Below the pieces are notes generated by a model, which saw only the letters and a program-made list of their open reading frames with translations, was not told where the DNA came from and did not search any database. Below are positions 9,088 to 16,752 of a stretch of 54,742 nucleotides of DNA, piece after piece. The translations under genes and the position numbers were made by a program. The DNA comes from Pseudomonadota bacterium. Lineage in GTDB: Bacteria; Desulfobacterota; Desulfarculia; Desulfarculales; Desulfarculaceae. Location of the stretch: the NCBI GenBank assembly GCA_018819925.1, contig JAHJPG010000111.1, positions 1 through 54,742 on the forward strand. The letters are read 5' to 3'. Every line of letters starts with the position of its first letter. The first letter of the stretch is position 1.

Positions 9088-10275
9088 ATGAAAGATAACG
9101 GTTGTGACGCCGTAATTATCGATGGCGCCCGCACCCCCATGGCCAGGGGTGGGGCGGGCGGAGCCCTGTGCGGCGTGCCGGCCGAGGTTTTCGGGGGGCA
9201 CCTGATCGGCAAGCTGGTCGAGCGCAGCGGCATCGACCCAACTGAAATAAACGATGTGATTCTGGGCAACGTCATGGGGGCCTATTTGTGCTTCGCGCGG
9301 CTTTGCCTCCTATCCGCCGGTTTGCCCCCCGAAATACCGGGGGTGAGCCTGGACCGCAACTGCGCCTCGGGATTGCAGGCCATCGCCTTTGCATCCCAAG
9401 CCATCCGCTGCGGCGAGGCTGAGTTGATAATCGCCGGCGGCGCCGAGAGCATGACCCGGCAGCCCTGGTATTTCGACAAGCCCTCCCACGGTTATTCCCG
9501 CCTGCCCCTGGAGCCCCGAGTGCTTAGCCGCATAACGGCCCCGCCTAGGTTCGGCGGGCACAACATGGGCGAAACCGCGGAGAACGTGGCCCAACGCTAT
9601 TCAATCAGCCGTCAGGCCCAGGAAGAGTTGGCCGTGGAGAGCCACCTGAGGGCCCAGGCCGCGTGGGAAGCTGGCAAGTTTGCGCCAGAGGTGATTCCCG
9701 TGCCGGTGCCCGGGCGGGGGGGGCAAGAGACGCTTTTTGAGCGTGACGAGACCATAAGACCCCCGGACCCCGGCAAGATGGCCAAGCTGCCCACCATATT
9801 CCGCGAGGATGGAACCGTGACCGCCGCCACCAGCAGCCCCTTCACCGATGGGGCCGCGGCTGTGGTGATGATGTCGCGGGACAGGGCCGAGAGCCGGGGG
9901 CTGGCCCCCCTGGCCCGGGTGGTGGCCAGCGCTTCGGTGGGGGTGGAACCCGCCTACATGGGCATGGGGCCCGTGCCGGCCACCCGCCTGGCCATGGACA
10001 GGGCCGGGCTGCGCATCGGGGACATAGGCTTGGTGGAGATGAACGAGGCCTTTGCGGCCCAGGCCCTGGCTTGCTACCAAGAGCTGGGCCTGAATCGCGA
10101 GATCGTCAACGTCAACGGCGGCGGCATGGCCTTGGGTCACCCCATCGCGGCCACTGGCGCGCGGTTGAGCACTACCCTTATCAACGAGATGCGGCGCCGG
10201 CAGGTTCGCTATGGACTGGCCACCATGTGCGTGGGGGGCGGGCAGGGCACGGCAGTGATTTATGAATTGCTTTGA
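9088..10275 (+). CDS. Acetyl-CoA C-acyltransferase (thiolase)
   Basis: A 395-residue degradative-type thiolase with the complete catalytic set: nucleophile Cys92 in NCASGLQ, His351 in GHPIAATG and Cys381 in CVGGGQG. It cleaves a 3-ketoacyl-CoA with CoA to acetyl-CoA plus a shortened acyl-CoA. I place the start at the ATG preceded by AAAGGAGCGG. An in-frame ATG 24 bp upstream overlaps the ligase stop and lacks a good ribosome-binding site. In contrast to the Cys-less protein at the start of the operon, this is the canonical thiolase of the pathway. No 3-hydroxyacyl-CoA dehydrogenase is found in the window, so that step must be encoded elsewhere or bypassed. Confidence 0.92.
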   Translation: MKDNGCDAVIIDGARTPMARGGAGGALCGVPAEVFGGHLIGKLVERSGIDPTEINDVILGNVMGAYLCFARLCLLSAGLPPEIPGVSLDRNCASGLQAIAFASQAIRCGEAELIIAGGAESMTRQPWYFDKPSHGYSRLPLEPRVLSRITAPPRFGGHNMGETAENVAQRYSISRQAQEELAVESHLRAQAAWEAGKFAPEVIPVPVPGRGGQETLFERDETIRPPDPGKMAKLPTIFREDGTVTAATSSPFTDGAAAVVMMSRDRAESRGLAPLARVVASASVGVEPAYMGMGPVPATRLAMDRAGLRIGDIGLVEMNEAFAAQALACYQELGLNREIVNVNGGGMALGHPIAATGARLSTTLINEMRRRQVRYGLATMCVGGGQGTAVIYELL

Positions 10276-10338
10276 TCGTAGCTATAGGATTAATCAGCGC
10301 CCGCCGCTGCACCCCGGCCCGGGCCAAGGAGTTACGCC

Positions 10339-11490
10339 GTGATTGCATTCGAACTCAACGAAGAACAAAGGCTCTTTCAGAAAACCGCCCACGACTTCGC
10401 GGCCAAGGAACTACGTCCCCTGGCCCTGGAGTGCGACGCCTCCCATGGCTATCCCCCCGAGTTGATCAAGAAGGGACACGAGGCCGGCCTCATATCCTTC
10501 CGCTATCCCGAGGAGTATGGGGGGGCCGGAGTGGAAGACCAGGTTTCATGGGCCCTGGTGCGGGAGGAGCTTGCCTGGGGCTGCGCCGGCCTGACCATCG
10601 CCATGCTGGCCTCCAACCTGGCCGCCACTCCAATCCTGCACATGGGCACCGGGGATCAAAAGCAAAAGTATCTGACCAGGCTCTGCGATCCCGAGCGGGC
10701 CGTGCTCGCCGCCATGGGCATGACCGAGCCCGACGCGGGCAGCGATGTAACCGCCATTCGCACCACCGCCGTAAGAAAGGGCGATCATTACCTGTTGAAC
10801 GGCCGCAAGACCTTTATCACCAATGGGGGCATCGCTGACATAACCGTGGTCTACGCCCGCATGGCAGGCAGCAAGGGCCTTGAAGGCATGACCGCCTTTA
10901 TCATCGACGGCAGGCCGCAAGGTTTGACCATGGGCAAGGTGGAAGAAAAGATGGGGATCAGGGCTTCCCACACCGCCGAGCTTATTCTGGAGGACGTGGC
11001 CGTTCCCATTGAAGATCGGTTGGGCCAAGAGGGCCAAGCCTTTTTGCTCTCCATGCGCATGTTCGACGAGAGCCGCATCATGGTGGCCGCCCTGGCCATC
11101 GGCATCGCCCGCGCCGCTTATGAGATAGGCCGGGAGTACGCGGCGCAACGCAGCCAATTCGGCCGCACCTTGAACAAATTCCAGGGGGTGTCATTCAAAC
11201 TGGCGGAGATGGCCACTCGAATCGACGCCGCCCGGCTGCTGACCTGGCGGGCCGGTTGGCTGGCCACCGAGGGCAAGCGCATGACCAAACACAGCGCCAT
11301 GGCCAAGTTTTACGCGGGCGAGACCGCCAATTGGGTGTGCGATCAGGCCATCCAGATTCTTGGGGGATACGGCTACATGACCGAATACCTGGTGGAGAAG
11401 CTTTACCGCGACGCCCGGGTTTTCAGGATTTTCGAGGGGACCTCCGAAATAATGCAATTGGTGATTTCCCGGGAGCTTTACCGGCCATGA
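10339..11490 (+). CDS. Acyl-CoA dehydrogenase, canonical catalytic Glu
   Basis: A 383-residue acyl-CoA dehydrogenase with GTG start. FAD and substrate motifs are intact: [33 protein letters not shown]. The catalytic base is Glu366 in FEGTSEI, the short/medium-chain arrangement, unlike the first dehydrogenase of the operon, which uses the isovaleryl-type arrangement. Two dehydrogenases with different base positions suggest two oxidation steps on different acyl-CoAs. Electrons should go to ETF. The stop codon overlaps an ATGA, but the next gene's better start is 15 bp further on. Chain length or branching of the substrate is not deducible. Confidence 0.92.
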   Translation: MIAFELNEEQRLFQKTAHDFAAKELRPLALECDASHGYPPELIKKGHEAGLISFRYPEEYGGAGVEDQVSWALVREELAWGCAGLTIAMLASNLAATPILHMGTGDQKQKYLTRLCDPERAVLAAMGMTEPDAGSDVTAIRTTAVRKGDHYLLNGRKTFITNGGIADITVVYARMAGSKGLEGMTAFIIDGRPQGLTMGKVEEKMGIRASHTAELILEDVAVPIEDRLGQEGQAFLLSMRMFDESRIMVAALAIGIARAAYEIGREYAAQRSQFGRTLNKFQGVSFKLAEMATRIDAARLLTWRAGWLATEGKRMTKHSAMAKFYAGETANWVCDQAIQILGGYGYMTEYLVEKLYRDARVFRIFEGTSEIMQLVISRELYRP

Positions 11491-11504
11491 AGGAGGCGCC
11501 GTCC

Positions 11505-12284
11505 ATGGAGTTGAAAAGCGTTAGCCTCCGCAAGCAAGGCCTGGTGGGCGTACTCACCGTGGACAACCCACCGGTAAACGCTCTTTCGCCTAAGGTGCGC
11601 CAAGAACTCTTGACGGCGCTGGAGGAGGCCGCCGGTGACGACCAGTTGCGTTGCCTGATTCTGACCGGGGCCGGCGAAAAGTTCTTCCTGGCCGGGGCGG
11701 ACATCAAGTCCTTAGCCGAATTAGACGGCGCCACGGCCTACGGGCGGGTTAGGCAGACCAGGGCTTTTCTGGATTATATGCAGTCCGTGCCCAAGCCGTT
11801 GATCGCGGCCATCAACGGGGCCTGCCTGGGCGGCGGCTTGGAGGTGGCCTTGTGTTGCGATATTCGTTTGGCCGCGACGCACGCCAGGTTGGGATTCCCG
11901 GAGGTTAAGCTGGGGATCATGCCTGGCGCCGGAGGCACCCAACGCCTGCCGCGCCTGGTGGGCCAGGGGGCCGCCCGCCGTCTGATCTTCGAGGGTGGGG
12001 CCGTCTCGGCCGGGGAAGCCTGCCGCATGGGGCTGGTGGAACAAGTGGTGGAGCCGCAAACGCTCATGGAAACCGCGATGGCGCTTGCCCAGCGCATAAG
12101 TAAACGAGGGCCCTTGGCGGTCAAAGCCGCCAAACGCGCTCTTAACGCGGCTGCAGAAATGCCTTTAAGTCAAGGCCTGGATTTTGAAAACACCCTGTGG
12201 GGGGAATTGTTTGACACAAAGGACCAAGGGGAGGGCTTCAAGGCATTCCTGGAGGGCCGCCCGGCCGTATTCACCGGGAAATAA
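11505..12284 (+). CDS. Enoyl-CoA hydratase (crotonase family)
   Basis: A 259-residue crotonase-fold hydratase converting 2-enoyl-CoA to (S)-3-hydroxyacyl-CoA. Both catalytic acids of the classical hydratase are present: Glu113 in GGGLEVALCCD and Glu133 in FPEVKLGIMPGAGG. The oxyanion-hole segment LAGADIK is intact. I place the start at the ATG 8 bp after AAGGAGG; a long upstream in-frame extension only overlaps the acyl-CoA dehydrogenase gene in another frame. It is the last gene of the catabolic operon, followed by a region without plus-strand genes. No clear terminator was seen directly after the stop. Confidence 0.92.
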   Translation: MELKSVSLRKQGLVGVLTVDNPPVNALSPKVRQELLTALEEAAGDDQLRCLILTGAGEKFFLAGADIKSLAELDGATAYGRVRQTRAFLDYMQSVPKPLIAAINGACLGGGLEVALCCDIRLAATHARLGFPEVKLGIMPGAGGTQRLPRLVGQGAARRLIFEGGAVSAGEACRMGLVEQVVEPQTLMETAMALAQRISKRGPLAVKAAKRALNAAAEMPLSQGLDFENTLWGELFDTKDQGEGFKAFLEGRPAVFTGK

Positions 12285-12287
12285 AAA

Positions 12288-12449
12288 AGCACCGAAAGTC
12301 GCCGGCCATGTGCGCATGCGCTTGTGGACCTCGTACGTATCATCGCGGATTTTCTCGGTGTACAGGAACCACGCCTCCACGGTAACAGCGACGCGGGTCC
12401 AGATATCATCCCATTTGTTGCCGTACTTGTGGACATGGCTGCTCACCAA
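12288..12449 (-). pseudogene. Unrecognised coding remnant B
   Basis: A minus-strand open stretch with natural-looking codon use, rich in Trp, His and Arg, including HKYGNKWDDIWTR and RDDTYEVHKRMRTW. It has no convincing ribosome-binding site, and beyond about 12288 it runs antisense into the enoyl-CoA hydratase gene, so the end is not its own. I do not recognise the family. It follows remnant A by 1 bp in a different frame, so the two could be pieces of one frameshifted gene or of two genes. Confidence 0.35.
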
Positions 12450-12450
12450 G

Positions 12451-12651
12451 TCATTTTACATTAGGTCCTATAAGCTTCAATCGTGGCTTAAGCTGTGAGG
12501 CCTCAGACCCTTTCTTGATGTTGTGGTGGGGACGGCCCATTAACAGACCAAGGGCAAGTCTCGCCAAATTCGAGTTGAAGTAGCCCCGTTTCGGTATTTC
12601 TATGAGGCCGGCTTGCTTCAGAAAAAACTCCCAAGGCTGATCTAAGATTTT
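12451..12651 (-). pseudogene. Unrecognised coding remnant A
   Basis: A minus-strand reading frame without a start codon, bounded by a TAA upstream and a TGA at 12451-12453. The translation looks like protein rather than noise, for example PWEFFLKQAGLIEIPKRGYF and LALGLLMGRPHHNIKKG, and it is basic. The lack of a start and of a ribosome-binding site says it is the 3' end of a truncated gene. Family unknown; a mobile-element or restriction-type origin is conceivable but not supported by any motif I can name. Confidence 0.35.
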
Positions 12652-12730
12652 TTAACCAGCTCCACTTCTCCCAAAACGAGAACTACCAATGTTGCCCCAC
12701 CAGCTTTGGCGGCGAGGCTTGCTTGTATTT

Positions 12731-12772
12731 AAATATCATAATATGATAATAAAAAATCAAATTGTGATATTT
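12731..12772. promoter_or_regulatory. Operator-like inverted repeats upstream of IclR gene
   Basis: TATCATA and TATGATA (12734-12740 and 12742-12748) form a perfect palindrome with a 1-bp centre. A third half-site follows, so AAATATCA (12731-12738) also pairs with TGATATTT (12765-12772) in a second, longer-range inverted repeat. The element lies about 60-100 bp upstream of the IclR start in AT-rich DNA. IclR proteins commonly autoregulate through such palindromes, so this is a likely autoregulatory site; inference from position and symmetry only. Confidence 0.55.
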
Positions 12773-12831
12773 TATGGTTGACCGGCCGAGCCGGCCATTG
12801 CTAACAATTTCCTCAGAATCAGGAGAACGTA

Positions 12832-13632
12832 ATGACTGCCAAGGGAACCGGCGGCGTAAAAGACGAGGCCAAGGCACCGTCCTCACAAGGTGGAGCCCAG
12901 AGCGTGCAAAGGGCCATGTCCCTGCTGAGAGCGGTCGCCGAGCAGAACAAAAGAGGCGCCCGCCTTTCTCCATTGGCCCGCAAGGTGGGGCTGCACGTGG
13001 CCACCGCCCGCAGGCTCCTGCAGGTTTTGGCGGAAGAAGGCGTTGTCACCTACGATCCGGTAACCAAGCTGTACCACCTCGGATTGGAGTTGTTCCGACT
13101 GGGTAGCCAGGCCCAACAGTACGCCATCCGTAACCGCTTCCATCCCGCCCTGGAAAGAATCGCCAAGGAAACCCAGGACACGGTTTTCCTGCTCATCCGC
13201 CTCGGCAATGACGTGCTGTGCGCCGACATGATCCAGGGCGAATACCCCATACGCACCATCTTGGTGAACGTGGGCTCGCGCCGGCCCCTGGGCATCGGGG
13301 CTGGCAGCCTGGCCATGATCGCCTTTTCCGATCCCGAGGATTTCGAACGGGTGGTTACGGCCAACGCTCCGCGTTACAGCCAGTTCCAGGGGCGCAGCGA
13401 AAAGGAGATCCGGGCCATGGCCACCAAGGCCCTGAAGGACGGCTATGTGTTCTCCGATGGGTTGTTCCATAAGGATGCGGCCTCGGTGGGGGTGCCGGTG
13501 CTGGACCAGGATGGAAAGGTGATCTGCGCCGTGACCGTTTCGGCTATCCGTGCCCGCATGAGCGCCAAGCGCAGAAAGCAAATCGTGCAGTTGGTCAAAG
13601 AGCAAACCAGGCCTGAAATTGTCGGCCTTTGA
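12832..13632 (+). CDS. IclR-family transcriptional regulator
   Basis: A 266-residue regulator. An N-terminal winged helix-turn-helix (about 20-80: QSVQRAMSLLRAVAE, then LARKVGLHVATARRLLQVL) is followed by the IclR effector-binding domain (about 95-260) with typical YPIRTILVNVGSRRPLGIGAGSLAMIAF and a C-terminal PVLDQDGKVICAVTVSA segment. The start follows CAGGAGAACGT. It directly precedes the TctCBA transporter and redox genes and follows the catabolic operon, so it probably controls uptake, catabolism or both in response to a carboxylate. Operator-like palindromes lie upstream. Confidence 0.93.
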   Translation: MTAKGTGGVKDEAKAPSSQGGAQSVQRAMSLLRAVAEQNKRGARLSPLARKVGLHVATARRLLQVLAEEGVVTYDPVTKLYHLGLELFRLGSQAQQYAIRNRFHPALERIAKETQDTVFLLIRLGNDVLCADMIQGEYPIRTILVNVGSRRPLGIGAGSLAMIAFSDPEDFERVVTANAPRYSQFQGRSEKEIRAMATKALKDGYVFSDGLFHKDAASVGVPVLDQDGKVICAVTVSAIRARMSAKRRKQIVQLVKEQTRPEIVGL

Positions 13633-13666
13633 ACAAGAGTCAGCGCATGACTCTGGGAGGAAAAAA

Positions 13667-14638
13667 ATGGGGAGGAAGCTTTTAACGGTATTGCTGGCCA
13701 TGGTGATGGCCCTGGCCATCGCCGGGCCCTCGCTTGCGGGCGACTATCCCAGCAAACCCATCAAACTCATCATTAACTTTTCCGCTGGCGGCACCACCGA
13801 CACCGCCGCCAGGCTGATGTCTTCCAAGGCCACCGAGGTCTTGCAGCAGGCCCTGATTTGCATGAACAAGCCAGGGGCGGGAGGCACCCTGGGGGTAAGC
13901 GAGGTGGCTCGGGCCAAGGGCAACGGCTACACCATCGGCACCTGCAACATGCCCGCCGTGGCCATCATCCCCCAGATCCGCCAGGTGCCTTACAAGCCCT
14001 TCAAGGACCTGGTGCAGGTCTGCGCGGTGATGCCTTACGAGTACGCCTTGATGGTGCGGGGCGATTCGCCTTGGAAGACCTGGGAAGAGTTCGTGGACCA
14101 CGTGAAGAAGAACCCCGGCAAGGTGACCTACGCCAGCGTGGGCACCGGCACCACCAACCACCTGGTCACCGCCCGCATCGGAAAAGAGTTGGGACTGGAC
14201 TGGAAGCATGTTCCCTTCCAGGGCGGGGTCAAGGAAACCGCGGCCCTGTTGGGCGGCCACGTGGACATTATCAACAACACCACCGCTTCGGTGGCCTCTT
14301 CAGTCAAGGCCGGCAAAATCCGGGTGCTGCTGGTGACCAGCGAGGACCGCCTCAAGATGGTGCCCGATGTGCCCACCATGAAGGATAAGGGCTTCAAATT
14401 CAGCCAAATCTCCTACATGTCCATAGTGGCCCCGGCCGGCACTCCCCAGGCCGCCCTGGACAAGCTGTCGGCGGCCTTCAAGGCGGCCTGCGAGGATAAG
14501 GGCGTAATCAAGGCATGCGGCAAGTTGGACCTGCATCCCAAGTTCATGCCCGGCAAACAGTACCAGGCTATGCTGGAGCAACTTTCCACCGAATGGGGCG
14601 CCCTGCTGCCCGATCTCGGGGTGAAGGTAAACAAATAG
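13667..14638 (+). CDS. tctC: Tripartite tricarboxylate transporter substrate-binding protein (TctC/Bug)
   Basis: A 323-residue periplasmic binding protein. The start chosen is the ATG 6-7 bp after CTGGGAGG; it gives a clean signal peptide (MGRKLLTVLLAMVMALAIAG, cleavage after SLAG) before DYPSKPIKLIINFSAGGTTDT, the classic Bug/TctC N terminus. A longer in-frame start at 13619 would overlap the IclR gene and spoil the signal peptide. It captures a carboxylate in the periplasm and delivers it to TctAB encoded next. TctC specificities cover citrate, tricarballylate, aromatic acids and others; the sequence does not tell which. Confidence 0.93.
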   Translation: MGRKLLTVLLAMVMALAIAGPSLAGDYPSKPIKLIINFSAGGTTDTAARLMSSKATEVLQQALICMNKPGAGGTLGVSEVARAKGNGYTIGTCNMPAVAIIPQIRQVPYKPFKDLVQVCAVMPYEYALMVRGDSPWKTWEEFVDHVKKNPGKVTYASVGTGTTNHLVTARIGKELGLDWKHVPFQGGVKETAALLGGHVDIINNTTASVASSVKAGKIRVLLVTSEDRLKMVPDVPTMKDKGFKFSQISYMSIVAPAGTPQAALDKLSAAFKAACEDKGVIKACGKLDLHPKFMPGKQYQAMLEQLSTEWGALLPDLGVKVNK

Positions 14639-14648
14639 GCGCATCCTT

Positions 14649-14684
14649 GGGCGGGGATTCGCCCTGAGCGGCGTTTTCCCGCCC
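14649..14684 (+). terminator. Intercistronic hairpin between tctC and tctB
   Basis: GGGCGGG (14649-14655) pairs with CCCGCCC (14678-14684) across a 22-nt loop. It has no strong T tract. A hairpin here commonly protects or limits transcription past the abundantly made binding protein, lowering expression of the membrane subunits. Confidence 0.45.
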
Positions 14685-14709
14685 TATCCATTAGCAAGGG
14701 AGCAACCCC

Positions 14710-15192
14710 GTGATCCAAAATCGAAAGGATTTCAAGCTGGGGGTCGGGCTCGCGGGCTTCTGTATTTTCCTGCTGGTTTACTTGATCCCAAAACAGGTAG
14801 GGCCGCTAACCGAGGCGGACGCATTGATGCCATCGCTGGTAACCGGCTTCATCCTGGTGTTCAGTCTGCTGTTGGCCGTTCAGGCAATCCGGCGGCCGGG
14901 GGAGAAAGAACACCACGACCAGTCCCATTCCGGCGGGCAGGGGTCCCGCTGGTACACCATCGCCTTGGTGGTGGTCATCATGGCCGCTTACGCCTGGTTG
15001 TTGGATATCACCGGATTCGTACTCACCTCCCTGGGGGCCATGGTGGCCTTGTTCCTCGTGTTCGGGGTAAAGCGCTGGCTACCCATAGCAGCCATCAGCC
15101 TGGGCACCCTGGGAGGGCTCTATCTATGCTTCGATATGCTGCTGGGGGCGCCCTTGCCGGTGGGCACCCTGGTGGAAAATCTTCTGGATTAG
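14710..15192 (+). CDS. tctB: Tripartite tricarboxylate transporter small membrane subunit (TctB)
   Basis: A 160-residue integral membrane protein with four hydrophobic segments: about 10-27, 40-57, 80-100 and 105-150 (the last stretch probably spanning twice). Size, topology and position between TctC and TctA identify the poorly conserved TctB subunit. It starts at GTG after AAGGGAGC. A hydrophilic, His-containing loop (EKEHHDQSHSGGQ) lies between the second and third segments. Its role is structural support of the TctA permease in Na+- or H+-coupled uptake. Confidence 0.88.
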   Translation: MIQNRKDFKLGVGLAGFCIFLLVYLIPKQVGPLTEADALMPSLVTGFILVFSLLLAVQAIRRPGEKEHHDQSHSGGQGSRWYTIALVVVIMAAYAWLLDITGFVLTSLGAMVALFLVFGVKRWLPIAAISLGTLGGLYLCFDMLLGAPLPVGTLVENLLD

Positions 15193-15202
15193 GGGGCTTG
15201 GC

Positions 15203-16750
15203 ATGCTGGAAACTCTGAGCAACGCGGCCTCGCAAGCCTTGACCCTGATGAATTTCTTCGGGGCGGCCCTGGGCATTTTCCTGGGATCGCTGTTGGGCGC
15301 CATACCCGGCCTCAACGGAACCATGGCCATCGCCCTGTTGATTCCGATCACCTACACCTGGTCGCCTCTGTTTGCCATCGCCATGCTGGTGGGCTGCTGG
15401 AAGGGCAGCGTTTACGGCGGCTCGATATCGGCCATCCTGCTCAACGCCCCGGGCACGCCCGAGGCGGCGGCCACCGCCCTGGACGGCTATCCCCTGACCA
15501 AGCAGGGCAAGGCGGGCAAGGCGCTCAAAATGGCCCTGTACGCCTCGGTTATCGGAGCGGTGTTCAGCGATACCCTGCTCATGGTGGCTTCGCCGCCCAT
15601 AGCCGCCCTGGCTCTGATGTTCGGGCCGGCCGAGTTGGCCATGCTGATCCTGTTCGCCCTGGTGGTGGTGGCCGGCACGGGGGCCAAGTCGCAGATCAAG
15701 GGGCTTATATCCACCGCGCTGGGCATACTCTTGGCCACGGTGGGGCTGGACCCCATGACCACCCAGCAACGGTTCACCTTCGGCTCCATCGACCTGGACG
15801 CGGGTATCGGCCTGCTGGCCATGCTTATCGGCCTGCTGGTGATGTCCGAAGTGCTTATCCAGATGGAGGAAGGCTGGAAGGACGCCCACGCCGAGGTCAT
15901 GGTGAAATCAGACGACCCCGACGCCTCACGCGTCACCTGGGCGGAGCTCAAGGGCAGCCTGGGGACCATCTTTCGCTCCAGCATTTTGGGTTCCTTCTGC
16001 GGAGCGCTCCCCGGCGTGGGCAGCATCACCGCCGCCTTCATGGGCTACGACCAAGCCCGCCGCCTCAGCAAACACCCCGAGCGCTTCGGCAAGGGCGAGA
16101 TACAGGGGGTTGCCGCTCCCGAGGCCGCCAACAACGCGGTGTGCGGCGCGGGCCTGATCCCCCTGGTGACCTTGGGCATCCCGGGCGCACTTTCCGCCGC
16201 GGTGATAATGGGCGCCTTCATGATTCACGGGCTGGCTCCCGGCCCCATGCTCATGGTGGAGCATCCCGAAACGATTTACGGCCTGTTCATGCTCCTGATT
16301 CTCTCGGACTTCTTTATGCTGGTCATCCCCCTGCCCCTGATGAAGCTGGGGCAATGGGTCATCTCGGTGCCCCGGGCCTATCTGTTTCCAGTTATCCTGG
16401 CCCTGTGCGTCATCGGCGCCTTCGGAACCCATCAGAATCTTTTCGACGTCAAGATCATGGTCTTCTTCGGGGTGCTGGGCTATTTCCTTAAAAAATGGGA
16501 GTTGAGCCCGGCCGCCCTGCTCATCGCCTTCATCTTGGGGCCCATGGCCGAGGTCTACTTGCGCCAGGCGCTCAAGATCTCGGGCGGCGACCCCAGCATC
16601 TTCGTGACCAAACCCCTGGCGGCCCTTTTCCTGGCCCTGGCCGTGGGAGCCATCGTGTGGACAACCCTGCGCAACCGGCGGGACAAGAAGGCGGCCCAGG
16701 GCCGAGTCCTTTCGTCCGAGCCGACCGCCCAGGGACAGAAAGTGGAGTAA
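15203..16750 (+). CDS. tctA: Tripartite tricarboxylate transporter large permease (TctA)
   Basis: A 515-residue permease with about 11-12 transmembrane segments. The family hallmark GIFLGSLLGAIPGLNGTMAI is near the N terminus and a related repeat GSFCGALPGVGSITAAFMGY lies in the second half, as expected of the two-fold pseudo-symmetric TctA fold. The gene starts 10 bp after tctB and ends 2 bp before the flavoprotein gene, so transport and redox genes form one transcription unit. With TctB and TctC it makes a secondary, binding-protein-dependent carboxylate importer. Confidence 0.94.
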   Translation: MLETLSNAASQALTLMNFFGAALGIFLGSLLGAIPGLNGTMAIALLIPITYTWSPLFAIAMLVGCWKGSVYGGSISAILLNAPGTPEAAATALDGYPLTKQGKAGKALKMALYASVIGAVFSDTLLMVASPPIAALALMFGPAELAMLILFALVVVAGTGAKSQIKGLISTALGILLATVGLDPMTTQQRFTFGSIDLDAGIGLLAMLIGLLVMSEVLIQMEEGWKDAHAEVMVKSDDPDASRVTWAELKGSLGTIFRSSILGSFCGALPGVGSITAAFMGYDQARRLSKHPERFGKGEIQGVAAPEAANNAVCGAGLIPLVTLGIPGALSAAVIMGAFMIHGLAPGPMLMVEHPETIYGLFMLLILSDFFMLVIPLPLMKLGQWVISVPRAYLFPVILALCVIGAFGTHQNLFDVKIMVFFGVLGYFLKKWELSPAALLIAFILGPMAEVYLRQALKISGGDPSIFVTKPLAALFLALAVGAIVWTTLRNRRDKKAAQGRVLSSEPTAQGQKVE

Positions 16751-16752
16751 TC

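Larger units (their letters stand above)
12285..12831. other. Intergenic region with decayed minus-strand coding and AT-rich promoter zone
   Basis: The 547 bp between the hydratase and the IclR gene hold two minus-strand coding-like fragments (described separately) and then about 110 bp of AT-rich DNA with inverted repeats just upstream of the IclR start. I see no plus-strand gene. The composition shift from GC-rich operon to AT-rich spacer marks a junction between two gene blocks. Confidence 0.6.

Noticed and set aside
16495-16752. N-terminal extension of the flavoprotein
   Set aside because: The extension lies in a shifted frame inside tctA; the FAD motif needs the start at 16753.
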